A stretch of 7,448 nt of DNA from Lentisphaeria bacterium. Its GTDB lineage: Bacteria > Verrucomicrobiota > Lentisphaeria > Victivallales > GWF2-50-93. The notes beneath the pieces were generated by a model that searched no databases, had not been told where the DNA came from, and saw only the letters and a program-made list of their open reading frames with translations. The DNA is taken from contig JAGVIF010000525.1 of assembly GCA_020056205.1 (NCBI GenBank), positions 1-7,448 of the forward strand. The letters run 5' to 3'. This document shows, in pieces, positions 1 through 5,711 of the stretch. A program made the translations under genes and the position numbers. The stretch's first letter is position 1; each line of letters opens with the position of its first letter.

Positions 1-16
1 AAATAAAATGCGAAAT

Positions 17-58
17 CCGTTCGTAGTAGCGCAATTTATTGCGCGTTATCAAGAACGG
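17..58. repeat. Nested imperfect inverted repeat (hairpin) near the left edge
   Basis: The inner arms GCGCAA and TTGCGC (29-34 and 39-44) enclose a 4-base loop. The outer arms CCGTTC and GAACGG (17-22 and 53-58) enclose the inner hairpin, with unpaired bases between. There is no T-run directly after the stem on either strand, so a terminator role is not supported. The rest of 1-192 shows short open frames on both strands but no start with a convincing ribosome binding site. The structure is visible; its function is unknown. Confidence 0.35.
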
Positions 59-192
59 CGTATAAATTCGCCTACTACAAACAAAGCGATGCCAATAGCG
101 ATACCGACCCCGACCCCGAAAAAAGCGGCAGTTTCAAAGGAGAATGATTGGAAAACAAGCTGAGTTTGAGTTAAAAAAGGAACCAAAAAAAT

Positions 193-828
193 ATGAAATT
201 TCTGATAGGGACGAAAAATAAGAATAAGATAGCCGAGCTTTCTGACATGCTTCGATATCACAGCATCGCTTTTACTCTGCCTGATGAATTGAGAGTTGCC
301 TTGCCTGATGTTGAAGAGACCGGAAGCTCATTCGAGGAGAACGCTTCCATTAAAGCCCTCGCGTTTGCGAATTTCGCAAAACAAATTTTAGGCGCGGAGC
401 TTGCGGCGATTGCCGACGACTCCGGCCTTGAGGTTGAAGCTCTAAACGGCGCGCCCGGAATTTCTTCTTCGCGCTATGCGGACACCAACGAAAAGAGGAT
501 AGCGCGCGTCTTGAAAGAACTTAAAGAGGCAAATTCGAAACTCGCGGAAGAAAACAGAAAAGCGCGTTTTGTCTGCGTTATCGCGCTGGCATCTCCCTGC
601 GGAACTGTTGAGAAATTTCGGGGAGAAGTTTCAGGGGTGATAATTTCTGCCCCGCGCGGCAACCGCGGTTTTGGCTACGACCCCGTGTTTGTTCCGGACG
701 GCTTCGACAAAACATTCGCGGAACTCCCACCTCAAACTAAAAATAAAATCAGCCACCGCGCCATGGCGTTAAGACATCTGGAGAAATATCTTGCGGAACA
801 ACACGCCTCTTCTTCGGCAAAAAAATAG
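193..828 (+). CDS. rdgB: RdgB/HAM1-family non-canonical purine NTP pyrophosphatase (XTP/dITP diphosphatase)
   Basis: This 211-residue cytoplasmic enzyme is expected to hydrolyse ITP, dITP and XTP to the monophosphate and pyrophosphate, keeping deaminated purines out of DNA and RNA. The family landmarks are present in order: an N-terminal nucleotide-binding segment with T7, N9 and K12; FEENASIKA around 47-55; the metal/catalytic motif ADDSGLE at 74-80; GFGYDPVF at 159-166; and SHR at 187-189. The length is close to the usual ~200, with a short Ser/Ala/Lys tail. The ATG at 193 is chosen because MKFLIGTKNKNK aligns with the family N-terminus. An AAGGA at about 177-181 lies 11 nt upstream, a rather long spacing. 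The gene converges on dnaX across a large stem-loop. I found no convincing promoter, and the upstream partner, if any, lies outside the window. Confidence 0.95.
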   Translation: MKFLIGTKNKNKIAELSDMLRYHSIAFTLPDELRVALPDVEETGSSFEENASIKALAFANFAKQILGAELAAIADDSGLEVEALNGAPGISSSRYADTNEKRIARVLKELKEANSKLAEENRKARFVCVIALASPCGTVEKFRGEVSGVIISAPRGNRGFGYDPVFVPDGFDKTFAELPPQTKNKISHRAMALRHLEKYLAEQHASSSAKK

Positions 829-832
829 GCTC

Positions 833-915
833 GTAAATATTCACCGAACCCTGCCTGCCTGCGAGCATTCTCGCTCAGGCAGGCACGCAGACAGGTACTT
901 TCGGTGAAAATTTAC
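833..915. terminator. Large composite stem-loop between convergent rdgB and dnaX, probable bidirectional terminator
   Basis: Bases 833-848 pair with 900-915. The core arms TTCACCGAA and TTCGGTGAA (840-848 and 900-908) are perfect. After one A-A mismatch, five A/T pairs and a G-C pair follow, and the 3' arm takes in the dnaX stop codon (912-914). The loop holds a second palindrome, listed separately. A symmetric stem between converging stop codons suits a shared terminator. However, there is no long U-tract directly after the stem in either direction, so intrinsic termination is inferred rather than shown. A T7 run does lie beyond the stem on the minus strand, inside the rdgB 3' end. Confidence 0.55.
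850..895. repeat. REP-like GCCTGCC palindrome
   Basis: A GC-rich imperfect palindrome sits in the loop of the intergenic stem. Bases 852-861 pair with 876-885 over 10 bp. A 2-base bulge (CT) follows, then 4 bp of CGAG/CTCG close a CATT loop at 866-869. The 5' side carries repeated CCTG/CCTGC units and the 3' side ends in GCAGACAGG, giving alternative registers. This resembles dispersed extragenic palindromes (REP-type elements), which often sit between convergent genes. Only one copy is in the window, so dispersal cannot be confirmed here. Confidence 0.55.
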
Positions 916-2615
916 TCGCCGCCGATGATATCTATTATTTTTCCGTTGAAAGCGCCGGTGATTTCTTTGATGAAGGAGTTTTGCAGGGCTTTTTGCTTGA
1001 GGGTTTCGAGATTTCTGTCGTTATGATAGATGGCGGTTTCGTGCGGGGAGCTTATTTCATTTTTTTTTACTATGCGGACGGAGACATCTCTGATTCCGGA
1101 AAGTCGTTTTAGACTGTTATTCAGCAGTTCCGTCTCGGAGAGCAGCTGGCGGTAGTGAATGTCCTCATATTCTTCGTTCATGCTTATAGTCAGGATATTT
1201 TTGTCGAACGACTCAGGGACGCCTTTCTGCAACGATGATTTGACTGCCGGCTTTGTGTGTTTTATATCGTCTATGAGGAGTCTCAGGAGTTCTTCAGGGG
1301 TGCGGGGAGTTTTTTTTTCATAGCTGAATGTATGAGGCTTTGGTTCTGCGATTTTCGCAATTTGGGGCGGAGTTTGGCTGTGTGCCGGGTAGTTTATGGT
1401 TTGAGTTATCTGTCGGGAAGGCTGTTCAGGGGCTTTTTTTTTTACCTCATCGTCGTCCGGTGAAGCTGTGTTGTAAAGTTCGTTTATTTTTTCTATCAGT
1501 TGTTCTATTCGAACCGAATTGGATATGCGCATTGCCTTCAGGAGTATAGTTTCGATGAAGATGTGTTTGTTGAGGGCATCGTGAAGGGATCTTGCCGAGC
1601 TTGAGAGGGTTTCGAGTATTCTCTGTATTTTTTCGAGGTCGCATTTTTCGCCGAGTTTTCGGAAGGAATCAACGGCCTCTTTGTTTTCTTCGAGGATATC
1701 TTCAGCGTTTTTCTCTATTTTGCTTATTTGGACACCCCTTAATGTGGAGAGAATTTCGTCGTACAGTTTTTCGAGGTTTTTGCCCTGGGAGGCGATTGAG
1801 TTGAGATGGGATATCAATGAAGACGGATTATTTTCGATTACGGCGCTTACGATTTCTCCGATCTGGTCTCTGGCGGCCAGTCCGAATACGGAAAGAATAT
1901 CCTGCTCTGATATTTCGTCATTTTCGGAGGAACGGAAGGCTATCATCTGATCCAGGAGGGATTGCGCGTCGCGCATTCCGCCGTCGGCGGCTCTTGCGAG
2001 GGCGTCAAGGGCTTCGGATGAAATTCCGACCTTCTCCTCTTTTGCGATTTTCGCAAGCATTTGGGCTATGAGCAAAGTCGGTATTCTTCTGAGGTCGAAG
2101 CGTTGGCATCTGGAGATTATAGTTGGCAGGACTTTGTGCGCCTCGGTGGTGGCGAAGATGAATTTGACATGAGCCGGAGGTTCTTCGACGGTTTTGAGGA
2201 AGGCGTTCCAAGCTCCCGCCGAGAGCATATGCACTTCATCAACTATGTATATTTTGAATTTACCTGAGACCGGGGAGTAGTGGACTTCTTCGCGCAGGTT
2301 TCTGACATTGTCAACGGTGTTGTTGCTTGCGCCGTCTATTTCTATGATGTCGAGAGATGCTCCGTTTTGAACAGCGACGCAGTTATCGCATTCGCAGCAC
2401 GGTTCAGCGGCGGGATATTTTCTGCAATTGAGGGCTTTCGCGAATATTCTGGCTATTGTCGTTTTTCCTATGCCGCGCGGTCCGACAAGGAGATAGGCGT
2501 GGGCGGTGCGCTCTCTTGTTATCTCATTCTGGAGCGTTTTTGTAACATGTTCCTGCCCAATTACTTCGGAGAATTTTCTTGGTCTCCATTTTCTTGCGAG
2601 GACCTGATATTCCAT
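912..2615 (-). CDS. dnaX: DNA polymerase III subunit gamma/tau
   Basis: This 567-residue protein is the AAA+ ATPase of the replicative clamp loader, which loads the beta sliding clamp and, as tau, links the polymerase to the helicase. Visible motifs are Walker A GPRGIGKTT at 45-53, a zinc site C64/C73/C76/C79, Walker B DEVH at 126-129, the sensor-1 region FIFATTE at 152-158, the SRC arginine finger with R169, and sensor 2 GGMR at 211-214. Helical domain III runs to about residue 365. A Lys/Pro/Gln-rich linker and a tau-type C-terminal region follow. The ATG at 2615 is preceded by GGAG at a 5-6 nt spacing. The SRP RNA gene lies just upstream and no promoter is evident between them, so co-transcription with accD is plausible. 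An A10 run at codons 391-394 could yield a shorter gamma form, as described separately. Two further A9 runs occur at 1060-1068 and 1310-1318. Confidence 0.97.
   Translation of the reverse strand: MEYQVLARKWRPRKFSEVIGQEHVTKTLQNEITRERTAHAYLLVGPRGIGKTTIARIFAKALNCRKYPAAEPCCECDNCVAVQNGASLDIIEIDGASNNTVDNVRNLREEVHYSPVSGKFKIYIVDEVHMLSAGAWNAFLKTVEEPPAHVKFIFATTEAHKVLPTIISRCQRFDLRRIPTLLIAQMLAKIAKEEKVGISSEALDALARAADGGMRDAQSLLDQMIAFRSSENDEISEQDILSVFGLAARDQIGEIVSAVIENNPSSLISHLNSIASQGKNLEKLYDEILSTLRGVQISKIEKNAEDILEENKEAVDSFRKLGEKCDLEKIQRILETLSSSARSLHDALNKHIFIETILLKAMRISNSVRIEQLIEKINELYNTASPDDDEVKKKAPEQPSRQITQTINYPAHSQTPPQIAKIAEPKPHTFSYEKKTPRTPEELLRLLIDDIKHTKPAVKSSLQKGVPESFDKNILTISMNEEYEDIHYRQLLSETELLNNSLKRLSGIRDVSVRIVKKNEISSPHETAIYHNDRNLETLKQKALQNSFIKEITGAFNGKIIDIIGGE
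1434..1443 (-). other. dnaX: A10 slippery tract in dnaX, candidate gamma/tau frameshift site
   Basis: The coding strand reads GTA AAA AAA AAA GCC at codons 391-395, a run of ten A. A -1 ribosomal shift, or one extra A in the mRNA, gives VKKKSP and then TGA, a 396-residue product. Loss of one A gives a different 8-residue tail after the lysines and stops at TAA, a 402-residue product. Either form keeps AAA+ domains I-III and loses the tau region, like E. coli gamma. I see no strong stem-loop just downstream, which favours transcriptional slippage, as known for Thermus dnaX, over stimulated ribosomal frameshifting. The tract and stops are seen directly; the use of the site is inferred. Confidence 0.55.
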
Positions 2616-2636
2616 TTTTGCTCCATATATGTGATG

Positions 2637-2752
2637 ACCGCCACCGGAAGCCGGATTGATCTACGGCGCACAACAGGGTCGCTTAGGGCTGCTTGGTTCC
2701 CCATCTGACCCGGTTAGCGTCTGTTATCGCATAGGTTCCGACAACCGGCGAC
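2637..2752 (-). ncRNA. ffs: Signal recognition particle RNA, small bacterial (4.5S) type
   Basis: This RNA of about 116 nt is the SRP scaffold that binds Ffh and targets nascent membrane proteins to FtsY. The universally conserved Ffh-binding hairpin is clear. GGTCAG (2705-2710) and AGCAGCC (2687-2693) form the internal loop, a UGG/CCA stem lies between them, and a GGAA tetraloop sits at 2697-2700. Flanking helices also pair: CGCU with AGCG, AUAACAG with CUGUUGU, and the terminal UCGCC with GGCGG followed by UCGGAA with UUCCGG. No Alu domain is present. The ends are set by the last pairing bases and may be off by several nt. The gene sits 17 nt after accD and about 20 nt before dnaX on the same strand. 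No clear promoter or terminator was found, so it may be processed from a longer transcript. Confidence 0.9.
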
Positions 2753-2769
2753 GATAAAATAAAAGGAAT

Positions 2770-3642
2770 TTATTTCGACACGGACTTTTGCACTTTAGTT
2801 TTGCATGTGAAATATTCAAGGAGAGAAGCGAGTTCTTTCCGAAGATTTTTTCGTTCGACGATTCTGTCAATCATTCCTTTTTTGTGGAGGAATTCTGAGG
2901 TTTGGAATCCGTCCGGGAGTATTGCCTGTGTGGTGTCTTTGATTACGCGCGGGCCTGCGAAGCCTATGAGGGCGCCCGGTTCCGCCAATATGATATCGCC
3001 GAGAGATGCGTAGCTTGCGGTAACGCCGGCGGTTGTAGGATTCGTCATTATGACTATATAGGGAAGGGCATTTTTGTCGTGCCGCATGAGGGCGCCGCAT
3101 GTTTTGGCCATTTGCATGAGGCTTAGCATTCCCTCGTACATTCTTGCGCCTCCGCTTGCGGTGACTATGACGAGGGGGATTTTTTCATCGGCGGATTTTT
3201 CGATTAGTCTTGTGATTTTTTCTCCGACTACGGAGCCCATGCTTGCTCCGAGGAATCTGAAATCCATAACGGCGAGCGCGTAGGGGATTTGCGAAAGCGC
3301 TGCGGAGCCGCATAAGACGGCGTCGTTCATTCCGGTTTTGGCTCTGCTTTTTTCCAGTTTGCTTTTATAGGAAGCCGCTCCTTCGAACTGCAGGGGGTCG
3401 GCGGACTGCATTGATGCGTCTATTTCGCGGAAAGAATTTTCATCGGAGAGGAGTTTTATTCTTTCTTGGGCGGCCATAGGGTAGTGATAGGAGCATTTGG
3501 GGCAGACGTTAAGATTTTCCTCGACCTGTTTTTTGTATATGACATCGCCGCATTTTGGGCATTTATCCCAGAGCCCGTGCGGAATTTCCTTCTTTTTTGA
3601 AGTTGTGATTGTTGTATATTTTTCTTTGGTGAACAGCGCCAT
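2770..3642 (-). CDS. accD: Acetyl-CoA carboxylase carboxyltransferase subunit beta
   Basis: AccD forms, with AccA, the carboxyltransferase that moves CO2 from carboxybiotin to acetyl-CoA, making malonyl-CoA for fatty-acid synthesis. The 290-residue protein starts with a C4 zinc ribbon, C28/C31/C47/C50, almost the same spacing and position as in E. coli AccD. The crotonase-like domain follows, with conserved stretches GGARMYEGMLSLMQMAKT, PTTAGVTASYASLGD and EPGALIGFAGPRVI. I chose the ATG at 3642 because GAGAGG lies 9 nt upstream. An in-frame TTG at 3651 would add three residues but directly abuts that ribosome binding site. No accA is present in the window. The start is 5 nt after the stop of the re-framed comF, so the two are probably in one operon. 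The SRP RNA gene follows at once. Confidence 0.96.
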   Translation of the reverse strand: MALFTKEKYTTITTSKKKEIPHGLWDKCPKCGDVIYKKQVEENLNVCPKCSYHYPMAAQERIKLLSDENSFREIDASMQSADPLQFEGAASYKSKLEKSRAKTGMNDAVLCGSAALSQIPYALAVMDFRFLGASMGSVVGEKITRLIEKSADEKIPLVIVTASGGARMYEGMLSLMQMAKTCGALMRHDKNALPYIVIMTNPTTAGVTASYASLGDIILAEPGALIGFAGPRVIKDTTQAILPDGFQTSEFLHKKGMIDRIVERKNLRKELASLLEYFTCKTKVQKSVSK

Positions 3643-3647
3643 GATTT

Positions 3648-3788
3648 TCAACCTCTCGCTAGGATAATTATGTTTATTTCATCGCAGTTTCCAGCGTTGA
3701 GCAGTGTTCTGGAGGCCGCGTCGAGCGTGGAACCGGTGGTCAGGACATCATCAAGAAGCAATATAGCGCCGAATTTTGAAATAGTATA
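3648..3788 (-). pseudogene. Out-of-frame C-terminal segment of the comF-like gene, with PRPP-binding loop
   Basis: Right after the A10 run at 3789-3798, a different frame encodes 46 residues starting YTISKFGAILLLDDVLTTG and ending in ILARG, then TGA. LLLDDVLTTGSTL is the PRPP-binding loop found at this point in ComF-family phosphoribosyltransferases. If the run is read as nine A instead of ten, this segment joins the upstream frame to give 238 residues, a normal ComF length. There are no internal stops or other lesions, and the end sits 5 nt before accD. This looks like a fresh or conditional break rather than decay. It could be a real mutation, a homopolymer error in the assembly, or a site corrected by slippage. 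Confidence 0.8.
3652..3657 (-). promoter_or_regulatory. accD: Ribosome binding site GAGAGG of accD, decides the start
   Basis: GAGAGG lies 9 nt upstream of ATG 3642 and directly abuts TTG 3651, so it favours the ATG. It also encodes the final Arg-Gly codons of the re-framed comF, suggesting coupled translation. Confidence 0.65.
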
Positions 3789-4365
3789 TTTTTTTTTTCG
3801 CGATATTGAAGGCTGCCGAGAGATTTTTTTTTCGTTGTTCTCTTGAAAGGAAGGCTTGTTTTGGCGTCATTTTGCTTCTTTTAAGGAGTTTCAGCATGGG
3901 GATTCCGGTGATTTTGGAAAATACGGAGGCGACGAGTTCCGACTGGTTGTAGCCTCTCTTTAGCATTCTTGTCCAATGCAGCGGGATTGGAACGACGCAA
4001 TCGGCGTGAATTTTATTTTTCATCCATTTTTCGGCGGCCATTTCGCCAAGCAGCCTTGCGAGGAAGCTTGCCTTATTGTATTTGAGGTTTTTGATGAGTT
4101 CCATCGCTTTTCCGTCGTAATTCATTACAGCGCAGGCGTTTTTCCACGGTCTTGGCTCTTCTTTCAGGCATTTTGGGCATATCAGGAATATGCCATCGTT
4201 GACGCCTCCGCATGCGGGGCAGAGATTTCCTTCGATGAACGGAAGTTTTTCTCTGCAGGAAGCGCAGAGCGTCCTCGAATTTTCAGGGGGATTTTCTCTG
4301 CATGCGTAACAGATTGCGGGGAAAAAGATGTCAACGGCTTTTTTTATCAAAGCGTGTTCTTTCAC
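3751..4365 (-). CDS. comF: ComF-family phosphoribosyltransferase-like protein, main frame (frameshifted before the PRPP loop)
   Basis: The family is tied to DNA uptake in naturally competent bacteria, but its biochemical role is poorly defined. This 204-residue frame begins with two zinc-ribbon-like Cys sets, C19/C22/C34/C37 and C49/C52/C63/C66. The phosphoribosyltransferase fold follows, with VVPIPLHWTRMLKRGYNQ at about 124-141 and the SREQRKKNLSAAF segment at 174-186. At codons 190-192 the coding strand has ten A. After it the frame gives an unrelated tail (IYYFKIRRYIAS) and stops before the PRPP loop, which is intact in another frame. A9 also occurs at 3824-3832. The start is GTG at 4365. 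It overlaps the tyrS TGA as GTGA and has no clear ribosome binding site, which points to translational coupling with tyrS. As written, the product is probably inactive as a phosphoribosyltransferase. Confidence 0.85.
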   Translation of the reverse strand: MKEHALIKKAVDIFFPAICYACRENPPENSRTLCASCREKLPFIEGNLCPACGGVNDGIFLICPKCLKEEPRPWKNACAVMNYDGKAMELIKNLKYNKASFLARLLGEMAAEKWMKNKIHADCVVPIPLHWTRMLKRGYNQSELVASVFSKITGIPMLKLLKRSKMTPKQAFLSREQRKKNLSAAFNIAKKKIYYFKIRRYIAS

Positions 4366-5642
4366 TTTTTAAACACTATTCTTTTGAGATTTTTTTTCCC
4401 TGCGCTGATCATTGTGGAGTTTTGTCTGATTTCTTCCGCCGGAATGACCATTTCAGGGTTGAAGATTTTTTCGCCGTTAAGGTATGCGCCGCCTCCTTTT
4501 ATAAGCCGCCGCGCCTCGCTGTTGGATGAGCAGAGGCCGGATTCAGTGAAAATGCGGACGATCCAGACGTTTTCCTCTCCCGGATTTTCTGAAATTTCAG
4601 CGGACGGAAGCAATGCGGGCTGTGGATTGGCGGACGAAAATTTTTTTATTGAGCTTGAGGTTTGGATTTCATTTTTTGGATCGGCTGATCCGAATTTTGA
4701 AGAGGCGGCCATGAAAGATTCGGATGCGTTTTTTTCTCCGTGAACGGCCTTTGCGCATTCAAAGGCGAGGATTTCCTTGGCTCTATTGATCAGGGGCGGC
4801 TGAAGTTTTTCAAGAGATTCTATTTCGCAGTCGGGCAGTTCCGTGAAGAGGCGGAGCATTCTTCCGCAGTCCGAATCCGGGGTATTTCTCCAGAACTGGT
4901 AGTAGTCGAATGGAGGTGTTTTTTCAGGGGACAGCCATACGGCGGCGCCCGCGGTTTTTCCGAATTTTTCTCCTGAAGATGAAAGCAGGAGAGGGACGGT
5001 TATGCCATAGACTTGAGTTGCGTTAAATCTACGCACCAAATCGCTTCCGGCGACGATGTTTCCCCATTGGTCCTGGCCGCCGATCTGGATGGAGCAGTTG
5101 TATTTGTTGTTTAGGTGAAGGAAGTCGTATGCCTGGAGGATTGAATAACTGAATTCGAGGTATGAGATGCCTTCATCGAGGCGTTGGCGGACTGATTCGG
5201 CGGAGAGCATTTTGTTGACGCTGAACTTAGAGCCCAAGTTTCTCAGGTAATCAATCATTTTCATCTCCGCAAGCCAGTCGAAGTTGTTTAAAAAAACGGC
5301 CTTGCCGTCAGAGGAATCTATGAATTTTGAAAGTTGTTTTTTAATTATTTCCGCGTTCTCTGAAACCTTTTCGGCGGAGATTATCGGGCGCGCCTCTTTT
5401 TTTCCTGAAGGATCGCCTATAAGAGCGGTCGCTCCGCCGATGAGGACTATTGGAGTGTGCCCTTTGCGCTGCATTTGTCTCATGAGCATTATAGGCAGGA
5501 GATGTCCGGTGTGAAGGCTGTCGGCGGTCGGGTCAAATCCGGCATAAAAAACGGCATTGCCTTCGAGAATTTCGGCAATATTCCGGTCGTCTGTGCTTTG
5601 ATATATGAAGCCGCGTTTTTTAAGAAACTCGAAAAAACTCAT
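4362..5642 (-). CDS. tyrS: Tyrosyl-tRNA synthetase
   Basis: This 426-residue class I aminoacyl-tRNA synthetase charges tRNA-Tyr with tyrosine. Visible landmarks are YAGFDPTADSLHTGH at 33-47, containing the HIGH-type motif HTGH; IGGATALIGDPSG at 68-80; the tyrosine-pocket region QIGGQDQWGN at 186-195; and KFGKT at 226-230, the KMSKS equivalent seen in E. coli-type TyrRS. A C-terminal S4 RNA-binding domain runs from about 360 to 426. The Ser-rich linker at about 311-358 contains a small DNA palindrome, GGATC/GATCC (4678-4691). The ATG at 5642 matches the family N-terminus. It lacks a Shine-Dalgarno sequence and is preceded by a T9 run. A sigma70-like promoter lies just upstream, and the short leader leaves no room for a T-box. 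The 3' end overlaps the comF start by 4 nt. Confidence 0.97.
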   Translation of the reverse strand: MSFFEFLKKRGFIYQSTDDRNIAEILEGNAVFYAGFDPTADSLHTGHLLPIMLMRQMQRKGHTPIVLIGGATALIGDPSGKKEARPIISAEKVSENAEIIKKQLSKFIDSSDGKAVFLNNFDWLAEMKMIDYLRNLGSKFSVNKMLSAESVRQRLDEGISYLEFSYSILQAYDFLHLNNKYNCSIQIGGQDQWGNIVAGSDLVRRFNATQVYGITVPLLLSSSGEKFGKTAGAAVWLSPEKTPPFDYYQFWRNTPDSDCGRMLRLFTELPDCEIESLEKLQPPLINRAKEILAFECAKAVHGEKNASESFMAASSKFGSADPKNEIQTSSSIKKFSSANPQPALLPSAEISENPGEENVWIVRIFTESGLCSSNSEARRLIKGGGAYLNGEKIFNPEMVIPAEEIRQNSTMISAGKKNLKRIVFKK

Positions 5643-5670
5643 TAAAAAAAAATTAGTTAAATGAGGCAGT

Positions 5671-5699
5671 AGTATAGCCTGATTAGTCTAAAAAGACAA
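5671..5699 (-). promoter_or_regulatory. tyrS: Sigma70-type promoter upstream of tyrS
   Basis: On the minus strand, TTGTCT (5694-5699, 4 of 6 matches to TTGACA) and TATACT (5671-5676, 5 of 6 matches to TATAAT) are separated by exactly 17 nt. Transcription would start near 5664, giving a leader of about 20 nt before the tyrS ATG. It lies in the only sizeable gap on the minus strand right of dnaX, between atpC and tyrS, and would drive tyrS-comF-accD and possibly SRP RNA and dnaX. Confidence 0.6.
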
Positions 5700-5711
5700 A
5701 GCAAAATATTT

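Noticed and set aside
2..163. Plus-strand frame open from the window start to TGA at 161, possible tail of an upstream gene
   Set aside because: It is rich in PIAIPTPTP-type residues that mirror the Gly/Val/Ile codons on the other strand, contains the hairpin, and matches no family I know.
148..176. TTGGAA and TTAAAA at 17 nt as a promoter for rdgB
   Set aside because: The -10 matches only 3 of 6 bases, and the start would fall on the ribosome binding site.
49..261. Minus-strand open frame of 70 codons overlapping the rdgB start
   Set aside because: Its ATG is inside rdgB with no ribosome binding site. Only the C-terminal part looks protein-like, and it is hydrophobic by simple repeats. Not listed as a gene.
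2280..2708. Plus-strand open frame of 142 codons across the dnaX start and SRP RNA
   Set aside because: It is antisense to the Walker A region of dnaX and to the structured RNA, with no ribosome binding site or known motif.
3643..3651. TTG at 3651 as the accD start
   Set aside because: It directly abuts the GAGAGG ribosome binding site. The ATG at 3642 has proper spacing and gives zinc cysteines at almost the E. coli positions.
3976..4743. Plus-strand open frame of 255 codons across comF and tyrS
   Set aside because: It lies antisense to two clearly recognised genes, is rich in Phe and Ser from reversed Lys/Glu codons, and has no family resemblance.
5680..5700. GTCT/AGAC hairpin as a terminator after atpC
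   Set aside because: Only four perfect pairs and no following T-run at the right distance. The bases are better explained as the -35 region of the tyrS promoter.
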